This document shows positions 1 through 6,718 of a stretch of DNA of 16,192 bases, in pieces. Positions within the stretch are counted from its first letter, which is position 1, and each line of letters opens with the position of its first letter. Below the pieces are notes generated by a model. It was not told where the DNA came from. It saw nothing but the letters and a program-made list of their open reading frames with translations, and ran no database searches. Both the position numbers and the translations under genes were made by a program. The DNA lies in contig DAISJD010000071.1 in NCBI GenBank assembly GCA_036821645.1, positions 1 to 16,192 of the forward strand, read 5' to 3'. This DNA is from DAISJD01 sp036821645 (GTDB lineage Bacteria; Pseudomonadota; Alphaproteobacteria; ATCC43930; CGMCC-115725).

Positions 1-15
1 GGGGGAGGGCAAGAG

Positions 16-798
16 CTAGAGCCGGATGAGGCGGGGAATGCCGATCGCCCCCAACAACAACCCGTTCAAGCCCAGAAGATAGGGGGCAGCCCCGGCAAGA
101 TTGCTGCGCCAGCGATGGGTCACCCCTTGACCGAGGAGGGCGACCGAAACCAGGGCGGGAACCGTGCCGGCCCCGAAACTGATCATGGCAAGCGCCCCAT
201 AAAACGGATTGGCCGTGGCCGCTGCCGCCGTCAGGGCGGCATAGAGAAAAGCGCAGGGCAAAAAGCCTATCATCAGCCCGAACCCATAAGACCCAAGCCG
301 AGTGCCCCTGTTTATGCGTGCGGTAAAGCGCGTAAAAGACCGCCCGATCCCGGCAAGGGGGCCAGGGATCGACCGTGACATGGGGGCAGAGAGGCGCCCG
401 CCCGCCTCGGCAAAGAATAAACAGGCGGCGGCGATCAACAGCGAGGACGAGGCGATGGTGAAACGGGGGCCGGCGGTTACGGCGGCCCCGAGGCTTGCCA
501 CCAAGGCGCCGAGCAGGCCATAGGTGGTGAGACGCCCGAGATGGTAGGGCAGGGCAAGGGCGCTGTCGATCCGATGCCATTCGCACAAGCGCCCGATCGG
601 GATGGTTTCCAACCGCGCACTGACACCGGCCATGATGAAGGGACCGCACATCGGGACGCAATGGGCGGCACTGCCAGCAAGCCCGGCCAGAAACAGGCCG
701 AGAAAAACCCCATTATGCAGGGGATCGAGGCTCGACATCTCGGACGCGACGACGTTCGCCGCATGGCGGCATAGGTTGATCCAGGGATTTTCCTCCAT
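16..798 (-). CDS. TauE/SafE-like (UreH_2-type) membrane protein, probable cbb3 or copper accessory
   Basis: A 260-residue polytopic membrane protein with about six hydrophobic segments. Residues 43-53 contain a His-Cys-x-x-Met-Cys-Gly-Pro motif (H46, C47, M50, C51) at the start of the first helix. A second half begins around GFLPCAFLYAAL (about residues 175-190). This layout is typical of the short 'sulfite exporter TauE/SafE' proteins that accompany cbb3 oxidase genes. Many annotations call them sulfite exporters, but the Cys/His/Met motif and the setting favour a metal (copper) or thiol role; that is inference. It is divergent from the cco operon and shares its FNR-type box. The chosen start has a modest AAGGA upstream. 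Met21 (position 738) would give a more typical length for the family but has no visible Shine-Dalgarno sequence, so the start is uncertain. Confidence 0.8.
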   Translation of the reverse strand: MEENPWINLCRHAANVVASEMSSLDPLHNGVFLGLFLAGLAGSAAHCVPMCGPFIMAGVSARLETIPIGRLCEWHRIDSALALPYHLGRLTTYGLLGALVASLGAAVTAGPRFTIASSSLLIAAACLFFAEAGGRLSAPMSRSIPGPLAGIGRSFTRFTARINRGTRLGSYGFGLMIGFLPCAFLYAALTAAAATANPFYGALAMISFGAGTVPALVSVALLGQGVTHRWRSNLAGAAPYLLGLNGLLLGAIGIPRLIRL

Positions 799-866
799 CG
801 TGCGTCCATCCTTTTTCGTGCTGACGAGGGGCCCCCGAGATAAGCCCCAAAAGAAGCGTCGTGGCT

Positions 867-880
867 TTGATCGAGATCAA
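867..880. promoter_or_regulatory. FNR/FixK-type box in divergent promoter region
   Basis: The sequence TTGATCGAGATCAA is a perfect match to the TTGAT-N4-ATCAA consensus bound by FNR, FixK and related Crp-family oxygen regulators. It lies 69 bases from the start of the TauE-like gene and 173 bases before the small gene that opens the cco operon. If it works as a class II site, the plus-strand start of transcription would fall near 914-915, giving a leader of about 140 bases. The site is symmetric and could serve both directions. The rest of 799-1052 shows no other gene that I can support. Confidence 0.85.
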
Positions 881-1052
881 TGTTGCGGACGTCTTCAAGG
901 CTTAGCGTCGGCTTGTGGATTTTGTGGTGCGCTGCATGCCGGGTTCCACCCTGGGCGTGATCCGTGCGTCGTGCTTTCGTATGCAAAAGGAACCGGGCCG
1001 TCCCGATGGCGCAGTGTGCTTTGGGGCTCCCCGCATTGGTTTGGAGGATAAC

Positions 1053-1283
1053 ATGGAACCTGAGGCGAGCGAGCTTGTGATAAGCGGCATGGTGACGGTA
1101 TTTGGGCTAATCGGTCTCATGCTTGCCGCCCATGCGCGCGATTTGGAAATGTCGATCTTCGGCCTGTCGTTGGCGGGGTTTGCCGTTCTGTTCGTCGCGG
1201 CGCGTCTGCGCCGACATTACAATCTGATGGAGGCGGGTCAGGCCCGCGATGCCGCGACCGGTGGGGAGGGGCGTCATGGCTGA
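1053..1283 (+). CDS. Small two-helix membrane protein, first gene of the cco operon
   Basis: A 76-residue protein of unknown function. It has two hydrophobic segments (about residues 8-27 and 33-51) joined by a short loop HARDLEM, then a basic stretch RLRRHYN and a polar glycine-rich tail. The start at 1053 is chosen because GGAGG lies five bases upstream; the same frame opens earlier at 915, but that stretch is low-hydrophobicity and lacks such a site. Its end overlaps the start of ccoN by eight bases, so the two are probably translationally coupled. It is not CcoQ, CcoH or CcoS, all of which are found later in the operon. A role in cbb3 assembly or as an extra small subunit is suggested only by position. 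Confidence 0.75.
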   Translation: MEPEASELVISGMVTVFGLIGLMLAAHARDLEMSIFGLSLAGFAVLFVAARLRRHYNLMEAGQARDAATGGEGRHG

Positions 1284-2793
1284 TCTTACCATGGGTTCCG
1301 CGACGCGGGTATCGGCCCATACGCCGGTCCGTGCCCCCGCAAAGGTCGAGTATTATAACGAAGCGGTTGTCCGCAAATGGATGATCGCCGCGATGTTTTG
1401 GGCGATCGTGGCCTTTCTCGTTGGCGTCTACATTGCGTTTGAACTGACGTTTCCGGTGCTGAATTTCGGTCAGGAATGGCTGAATTTCGGCCGGTTGCGT
1501 CCCGTGCATACGTCCGGGGCGATTTTCGCCTTTGGCGGTTCCGCCCTGATCGGCGGCTCGCTCTATGTCGTGCAGCGTACCTCGCGCACCCGCCTGTTCG
1601 GCGGCGAGGCCTTGGCCGATTTCGTCTTCTGGGGCTATCAATTCTTTATCGTGATGGCGGCCTTGAGCTATGTCTTGGGCTTTTCCAAAAGCCGGGAATA
1701 TGCGGAACCCGAATGGCATATCGACCTATGGCTCACGGTCGTGTGGGTGGCTTATGCCGTGATGTTCATCGGCACGCTCATCAAACGGCGCGAGCCCCAT
1801 ATTTATGTGGCGAATTGGTTTTTCACCGCCTTCATTCTGACCATCGCGGTCCTGCATATCGGCAACAATCTGGCCGTGCCGGTATCGATCTACAGCTCGA
1901 AATCCTATTCGCTGTTTTCCGGGGTCCAGGATGCCTTGCTGCAATGGTGGTACGGGCATAATGCCGTGGGGTTCTTCCTGACGGCGGGCTTTCTCGGGAT
2001 GATGTATTATTTCATTCCAAAGGCGGCGGGGCGTCCGGTCTATTCCTATCGCCTGTCGATCGTCCATTTCTGGTCGCTGATTTTCCTCTATGTCTGGGCC
2101 GGGCCGCACCATCTGCATTGGACGGCCTTGCCGGATTGGGCCCAAACCCTGGGTATGGCGTTTTCGATCATGTTGTGGATGCCGTCTTGGGGCGGGATGA
2201 TCAATGGGCTCATGACCCTGTCGGGGGCCTGGGACAAGCTGCGTACCGATCCCGGTCTCAGGTTTTCGGTGACGGCCGTGGCATTTTACGGCATGGCGAC
2301 GTTTGAAGGGCCGGTCATGTCGATCCGGCAGGTGAACGCGCTTAGCCATTATACCGATTGGACCGTGGGCCATGTGCATTCCGGTGCCTTGGGGTGGGTC
2401 GCCTTCATCAGTTTCGGCATGATGTATTATCTGATCCCCGTTCTGTGGCGGCGGACCCGGCTCTATTCGACCCAACTCGTTTCCTGGCACTATTGGGTAT
2501 CGACCCTTGGGATCGTGCTTTACATCACGTCCATGTGGGTTGCCGGGATCATGCAGGGCCTGATGTGGCGCGCCTACGACCAGTTCGGTTTCTTGCAATA
2601 TTCCTTTGTGGAATCGGTCGATGCCATGCACCCGCTTTATTTTATCCGGGCGCTGGGCGGCGTCCTGTTCCTGATCGGCGGCCTGATGATGGTTTATAAT
2701 TTCTGGATGACCGTGACCCATCCGTCCACGGCCCCGGCCACATCGGCTTTGCCGGTAGGCCCATCCGCTCAGACGATCGGAGGCCAATCATGA
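1276..2793 (+). CDS. ccoN: cbb3-type cytochrome c oxidase subunit I (catalytic)
   Basis: A 505-residue membrane protein carrying heme b, heme b3 and CuB, which reduces O2 to water in the inner membrane. The ligands are all present: H78 in RPVHTSG and H368 for low-spin heme b; H228, H278 and H279 (GPHHLHW) for CuB; H366 in HVHSG for heme b3. Y272 sits in the helix position of the CuB-linked tyrosine typical of the C-family. H228 to H368 and Y272 keep a constant offset of 21 from the Pseudomonas stutzeri numbering as I recall it. The start at 1276 follows GGGAGGG and overlaps the small upstream gene; a farther in-frame start at 1249 lacks support. The stop overlaps ccoO by ATGA. Confidence 0.97.
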   Translation: MADLTMGSATRVSAHTPVRAPAKVEYYNEAVVRKWMIAAMFWAIVAFLVGVYIAFELTFPVLNFGQEWLNFGRLRPVHTSGAIFAFGGSALIGGSLYVVQRTSRTRLFGGEALADFVFWGYQFFIVMAALSYVLGFSKSREYAEPEWHIDLWLTVVWVAYAVMFIGTLIKRREPHIYVANWFFTAFILTIAVLHIGNNLAVPVSIYSSKSYSLFSGVQDALLQWWYGHNAVGFFLTAGFLGMMYYFIPKAAGRPVYSYRLSIVHFWSLIFLYVWAGPHHLHWTALPDWAQTLGMAFSIMLWMPSWGGMINGLMTLSGAWDKLRTDPGLRFSVTAVAFYGMATFEGPVMSIRQVNALSHYTDWTVGHVHSGALGWVAFISFGMMYYLIPVLWRRTRLYSTQLVSWHYWVSTLGIVLYITSMWVAGIMQGLMWRAYDQFGFLQYSFVESVDAMHPLYFIRALGGVLFLIGGLMMVYNFWMTVTHPSTAPATSALPVGPSAQTIGGQS

Positions 2794-3518
2794 TCGGTTT
2801 CAATCACGGCCGGATCGAACGCAGCGCCATCCTTTTGACGGTTTTGACCCTGATCACGATTGCGATCGGGGGGGCAGTGGAAATCGTGCCGCTTTTCACC
2901 GTGGAAACCACGGTGGAAAAGGTGAAGGGGGTAAGGCCCTACTCGCCGCTCGAATTGATGGGCCGCAACATCTATGTGCGCGAAGGCTGCTATCTCTGTC
3001 ACAGCCAACAGGTTCGGGCCTTGCGCGACGAGGTCGAACGCTACGGCCATTACAGTCTGGCGGCGGAAAGTATGTATGACCATCCGTTCCAATGGGGCTC
3101 GAAACGGATCGGTCCCGATCTCGCCCGGGTCGGGGGAAAATATTCCAACGATTGGCATTATGCCCATCTCATCAATCCGAAATCCCTGGTCCCGGAAACC
3201 CTGATGCCCTCTTATCAATTCCTGGCGAAAGCCCGGATCGATACGCAGGATCTCGAAGATCATCTAAGGGCCAACCGCGCCGTGGGCGTGCCCTATACCG
3301 ACGAGATGGTGGCGGCGGCCAAGGCCGATTTTGCCCTGCAGGCCGAACCGGGTGCGGATCTTTCGGCGCTGTTGAAACGCTATCCCAAAGCCGTTGGGGT
3401 GGGCGATCCGGCCAATGGCGGCGGCGTAACCGAACTCGATGCCCTTGTTGCTTATCTTCAAGTGCTTGGGACGATGGTCGATTTCGCCGACACGACCCAA
3501 GAACAGATGCAGCAATAG
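2790..3518 (+). CDS. ccoO: cbb3-type cytochrome c oxidase subunit II, monoheme cytochrome c
   Basis: A 242-residue membrane-anchored cytochrome c with one N-terminal helix (about residues 11-33) and a periplasmic heme domain. The heme motif is CYLCH (C67, C70, H71), followed by the SQQVRALRDEVERYGHYS stretch characteristic of CcoO/FixO. M139 in TLMPSY is the probable axial methionine. It passes electrons between CcoP and CcoN. The start is clear: CGGAGG lies six bases upstream and the ATGA overlap with ccoN indicates coupling. The length is usual for alphaproteobacterial CcoO. Confidence 0.97.
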   Translation: MIGFNHGRIERSAILLTVLTLITIAIGGAVEIVPLFTVETTVEKVKGVRPYSPLELMGRNIYVREGCYLCHSQQVRALRDEVERYGHYSLAAESMYDHPFQWGSKRIGPDLARVGGKYSNDWHYAHLINPKSLVPETLMPSYQFLAKARIDTQDLEDHLRANRAVGVPYTDEMVAAAKADFALQAEPGADLSALLKRYPKAVGVGDPANGGGVTELDALVAYLQVLGTMVDFADTTQEQMQQ

Positions 3519-3527
3519 GGGGATGCC

Positions 3528-3707
3528 ATGGATCTCTTGATGGATCTCGTTCATTGGATCGTGCGCAACTCGATTGCGCCTGCAACCCTGGTTTTTGTCG
3601 TCATCGTGGTGTGGACCTATCTGCCGAGCCGTAAGGCGACGGTAGAATCTTATGGCCGCATTCCCTTCGACGACGATTGTGAAGGAGGCATGCACGATGC
3701 CCACTAA
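3528..3707 (+). CDS. ccoQ: cbb3-type cytochrome c oxidase small subunit CcoQ/FixQ
   Basis: A 59-residue protein with one hydrophobic segment (about residues 13-31, ending VWTYLPSRK) and the family's typical cytoplasmic signature YGRIPFDDD at residues 42-50. CcoQ stabilises the CcoP-CcoNO interaction. An AGGGGG lies five bases before the start. A later in-frame ATG at 3540 is possible but has no better site. The gene overlaps the start of ccoP by 11 bases, so the Shine-Dalgarno sequence of ccoP (GAAGGAGG, 3681-3688) lies inside ccoQ and encodes its residues E53-G54. Confidence 0.95.
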   Translation: MDLLMDLVHWIVRNSIAPATLVFVVIVVWTYLPSRKATVESYGRIPFDDDCEGGMHDAH

Positions 3708-4566
3708 AATTGAAAAAGATGCCATCACCGGTCGCGAGACGACGGGGCATGAATGGGATGGCGTGCGGGAATTGAACACGCCGTTGCCGACATGGTGGCT
3801 CTATGTGTTCTATGTCACCATCGTCTGGTCGATCGTCATTTTCATTCTTTATCCCGCCATTCCCTACGGGACCGGCTATTTCAAGGGGTTGATCGGTTAT
3901 AGCCAGCGCAAAAACCTGGACCGCGAGATCGGCGAGGCGGAGGCCAAGCGCGCCGGTGTGATGGATCGGTTGAAAGCCATGAGCACGGCGGCGATCCGGC
4001 AGGATCAAACCTTGCTGCCGATGGCGCTCATTGCGGGCAAGGGGGCCTTTGCCAATAATTGTCAGCCCTGCCATGGGGCGGCGGGCAGCGGACGTCCCGG
4101 CTATCCGACGCTGGCGGCGGATTCCTGGATCTGGGGCGGCACACTTGCCGATATCGAGCAGACGATCAATTACGGCATCCGCAGCGGTCATCAAAAGGGC
4201 CGTGACTCGCAAATGCCGCGCTTTGGCGCCGATGGTTTGCTGACGGCACCGCAAATCGACGCGGTGGCCGATTACGTGTTGACCCTCTACGGCACACCGC
4301 GTGCCGGTGTCGATACGGCGGCCGGGGCCAAGATATTTAAAGAAAACTGCGCTGTCTGCCACGGTGAAAAGGGCGAGGGCGGCCGTGCCGTCGGGGCCCC
4401 GCGTCTTGCCAGTCGCTTGCATCTTTACGGGTCAGACCGTGAGTCGATCCTGCGTCAGATTGCAGAACCGCGCATGGGCGTAATGCCCGCCTGGTCGGCG
4501 AGGCTCGATCAGGCGACGATCAAGAGTTTGGTCCTCTATGTCCATGGTTTGGGTGGCGGGGAATAA
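3697..4566 (+). CDS. ccoP: cbb3-type cytochrome c oxidase subunit III, diheme cytochrome c
   Basis: A 289-residue diheme cytochrome c that takes electrons from soluble or membrane cytochrome c. The N-terminal region has HEWDGVRELNTPLPTWW followed by a single membrane helix (about residues 34-55), as in other CcoP proteins. The heme motifs are CQPCH (C122, C125, H126) and CAVCH (C218, C221, H222). The probable axial methionines are M173 (QMPRFG) and M263 (GVMPAW). The start at 3697 is chosen because GAAGGAGG lies eight bases upstream and the family motif follows at the expected distance. The frame is open further upstream to 3652, but that part only re-reads ccoQ. Confidence 0.97.
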   Translation: MPTKIEKDAITGRETTGHEWDGVRELNTPLPTWWLYVFYVTIVWSIVIFILYPAIPYGTGYFKGLIGYSQRKNLDREIGEAEAKRAGVMDRLKAMSTAAIRQDQTLLPMALIAGKGAFANNCQPCHGAAGSGRPGYPTLAADSWIWGGTLADIEQTINYGIRSGHQKGRDSQMPRFGADGLLTAPQIDAVADYVLTLYGTPRAGVDTAAGAKIFKENCAVCHGEKGEGGRAVGAPRLASRLHLYGSDRESILRQIAEPRMGVMPAWSARLDQATIKSLVLYVHGLGGGE

Positions 4567-4580
4567 TCCTGCACCCACGG

Positions 4581-4666
4581 GATCGCGGGGTTAATCCCCG
4601 CGATCGTCACGCGTGCCGCACGGCACCGAGGATCGTCCGATCAGGGGGGGGATGGATCGGCGGTGC
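4581..4666 (+). other. Two stem-loops in the ccoP-ccoG spacer
   Basis: The 131-base spacer 4567-4697 is unusually structured. The first element is a perfect 10-base-pair stem, GATCGCGGGG (4581-4590) and CCCCGCGATC (4596-4605), with a TTAAT loop and no T-run after it. The second is nested: GCACCG (4623-4628) with CGGTGC (4661-4666), and inside it CCGATC (4637-4642) with GATCGG (4655-4660). The lack of a T-tract argues against a classical terminator. The structures may block 3'-to-5' decay of the ccoNOQP message or give partial attenuation, so that oxidase subunits outnumber assembly factors. No FNR box was seen here. Confidence 0.6.
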
Positions 4667-4697
4667 AGCCACTTTGCGGTACCAAGGAGCACGATAT

Positions 4698-6230
4698 ATG
4701 ACGTCCGATCTGAAGCCGTCGGGTTCATCCGAAGGTCCGCTTGACCCTGAATGGCACTTGGTGGCCCCGCGCCAGAAAGTCTATCCAAAATCGGTAAACG
4801 GTTTTGCCCGCCGGGTGAAATGGGCGATTTTGATCGCCTTATTGGCGCTTTACTATCTATTGCCCTGGTTGCGGTGGCATCGCGGCGATGGCAGGCCCGA
4901 TCAGGCTCTGTTGCTCGATCTTGCCGGAGAACGACTTTTTATCTTCAATTGGGAGTTTTGGCCCCAGGAGATTTATTTTCTGACCGGTATCCTGATTCTG
5001 GCGGCGGTCAGTCTGTTTTTGGTGACGAGCCTCATCGGACGGGTCTGGTGCGGCTATACCTGTCCGCAGACCGTCTGGACCGATTTGTTCATTTGGGTCG
5101 AAGGGTTGATCGAAGGCGATCGCAACGCCCGCATCAAGTTGGATGCGGCGCCTTGGACCCTCGATAAAATCGCCCGCAAAGCCCTAAAACATGCAGTTTG
5201 GATCTTCATCGCCTTTTGGACCGGCGGTGCCTGGATCATGTATTACGTCGACGCACCCACCGTCACGGTGCAATTTTGGACCGGACGGGCCAGCGCCGAG
5301 GTCTATTTCTTTACTGCCTTGTTCACGGCGACGACTTATCTGTTGGCGGGGTGGGCGCGCGAACAAGTCTGCACCTATATGTGCCCTTGGCCGCGGTTTC
5401 AGGCGGCGATGCTGGACGAGCAGACGTTTACGGTGACCTATCAGGCTTGGCGCGGCGAGCCGCGCGGCAAGAAAGCCCATGGCGCGCCAGCGGCCGGCGG
5501 TGCGCCCGTTACAGCGGTGCCGGGGTCTCTCGGGGCTGGCGATTGCATCGATTGCGGCCAATGCATTCACGTTTGTCCCACGGGCATCGATATCCGCGAT
5601 GGTCAGCAATTGGAATGTATCAATTGTGGGCTGTGTGTCGATGCGTGCAACGCCGTGATGAAAAAGCTGGGTCGGCCGGATTGGTTGATTACCTGGGATA
5701 CGCTCGCCGGGCAGAATGCCAAGAAACGGGGCGAAAAAAAGACGCGCCTGCGCCTCGTTCGACCCCGCACGTTGATCTATCTCATGGCCCTGACCACGGG
5801 TGCCCTGGTCTTATTGACGGCGCTTGCGATGCGCGGCGAGATTGGGATTACGGTCGAACGGGATCGTGCCCCGCTCTTCGTGCGGCTGGCCGACGGATCT
5901 TTGCGCAACGGTTATACGGTCAAGCTGAAAAACATGACCCCGCAAGAGGTAAATTTCGAACTTGAAATCCAAGGGGTGCCGGGTGGCGGCATGGTGATCG
6001 CGGGCGGCAACGGGGCGGAAGTGCGCGATTATGCGGATGCGCCGTCCCGGATGGTGCCGATGGCGAATGTCGTGATTTCGGCCCGACCCGACGCGGTCAG
6101 CGCGTTTCGGATTTTAGTCCATGGCGCACGCACAATCAAAGGATCCGTGCCGCTCGACTTTACGCTGCGCAACCCTGCGACGGGCGAAACGGCCCATTAT
6201 CAGACAAGTTTTCTCGGACCGGAGGGATGA
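4698..6230 (+). CDS. ccoG: Cytochrome oxidase accessory protein CcoG/FixG/RdxA, polyferredoxin
   Basis: A 510-residue membrane iron-sulfur protein; the family is reported to reduce Cu2+ to Cu+ for cbb3 assembly. In order: a cytoplasmic N-terminus, a first helix near residues 37-53, a Cys pair in WCGYTCPQ (C118, C122), another pair in CTYMCPWPRFQ (C225, C229), and then two ferredoxin-type [4Fe-4S] motifs. These are C283/C286/C289/C293 followed by P294, and C307/C310/C313/C317, where the last Cys is followed by N rather than P. A last helix near 355-375 precedes a periplasmic Ig-like FixG C-terminal domain. The start has AAGGAG eight bases upstream; the TTG at 4674 is rejected. The stop overlaps ccoH. 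Confidence 0.95.
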   Translation: MTSDLKPSGSSEGPLDPEWHLVAPRQKVYPKSVNGFARRVKWAILIALLALYYLLPWLRWHRGDGRPDQALLLDLAGERLFIFNWEFWPQEIYFLTGILILAAVSLFLVTSLIGRVWCGYTCPQTVWTDLFIWVEGLIEGDRNARIKLDAAPWTLDKIARKALKHAVWIFIAFWTGGAWIMYYVDAPTVTVQFWTGRASAEVYFFTALFTATTYLLAGWAREQVCTYMCPWPRFQAAMLDEQTFTVTYQAWRGEPRGKKAHGAPAAGGAPVTAVPGSLGAGDCIDCGQCIHVCPTGIDIRDGQQLECINCGLCVDACNAVMKKLGRPDWLITWDTLAGQNAKKRGEKKTRLRLVRPRTLIYLMALTTGALVLLTALAMRGEIGITVERDRAPLFVRLADGSLRNGYTVKLKNMTPQEVNFELEIQGVPGGGMVIAGGNGAEVRDYADAPSRMVPMANVVISARPDAVSAFRILVHGARTIKGSVPLDFTLRNPATGETAHYQTSFLGPEG

Positions 6231-6718
6231 TGACGGCAACTCTATCGAAACAAGCGCGTCCCCGGACGGGGTGGAACTGGTTTCCCTGGATCATGATGGC
6301 CATGATCGGGGTGACGATCGGGGCCAATGTGGTTCTGATCGTCTTTGCCGGCCAGACTTTTCCCGGTGCCGTCGAACAAAATGCCTTCGACCGGGGCAAT
6401 CATTACAACGCCATCATGGCAGCCGCCGAAAAACAGGGCGATCTCGGCTGGCATGTCGTCATCAAGGTCGAAGGCGATCGGCTGCGCGTGGCCTTGAGCG
6501 ATCGGGATGGTGTCCCACTTGGAGAGGTCACGGGGACCGTGGCGCTCCATCGCCCGGTCGGGACCGAAACGGTTGAGAAAACCACCCTGGTCGCAGAGGC
6601 CGACGGGGTCTATCGCACGGCCGATCCGGTGCCGGGGCGCGGACAATGGGATCTCGATCTCGTGGTCACACGGGGCAGCGATCAGTATCGGATCAGTAAA
6701 CGGGTTTTAGTGCCATGA
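6230..6718 (+). CDS. ccoH: cbb3 oxidase assembly protein CcoH/FixH
   Basis: A protein of about 162 residues with one N-terminal membrane helix (about residues 18-40, after NWFPWIMM) and a periplasmic domain containing the FixH-type features: FDRGNHYN near residues 53-60, then GWHV and a C-terminal beta-rich segment. FixH is needed for stable cbb3 and acts with the CcoI copper pump. Two adjacent ATG codons (6227 and 6230) lie over the ccoG stop. The second is chosen because GGAGG at 6221-6225 leaves it a four-base gap against one base for the first. Its own stop overlaps ccoI by ATGA. Confidence 0.92.
   Translation: MTATLSKQARPRTGWNWFPWIMMAMIGVTIGANVVLIVFAGQTFPGAVEQNAFDRGNHYNAIMAAAEKQGDLGWHVVIKVEGDRLRVALSDRDGVPLGEVTGTVALHRPVGTETVEKTTLVAEADGVYRTADPVPGRGQWDLDLVVTRGSDQYRISKRVLVP

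Noticed and set aside
477..986. Minus-strand frame of 169 codons across the TauE-like gene start and the divergent promoter region
   Set aside because: It overlaps the better-supported TauE-like protein in another frame, runs through the FNR box, and its product is rich in Arg, Pro and Ser with no family look.
915..1052. Upstream extension of the small first cco gene to an ATG at 915
   Set aside because: The added 46 residues are not membrane-like, and the ATG at 1053 has a much better Shine-Dalgarno sequence.
1726..2787. Long minus-strand open frame of 353 codons opposite ccoN
   Set aside because: It is an antisense shadow of ccoN; the product is His/Pro/Arg/Gly-rich with no recognisable domain. 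Similar shadows oppose ccoI (6721-8331) and amtB (14403-15902).
4581..4605. Hairpin after ccoP as a rho-independent terminator
   Set aside because: The stem is perfect, but GTCACGCG follows instead of a T-run, so it is listed only as a structural element.
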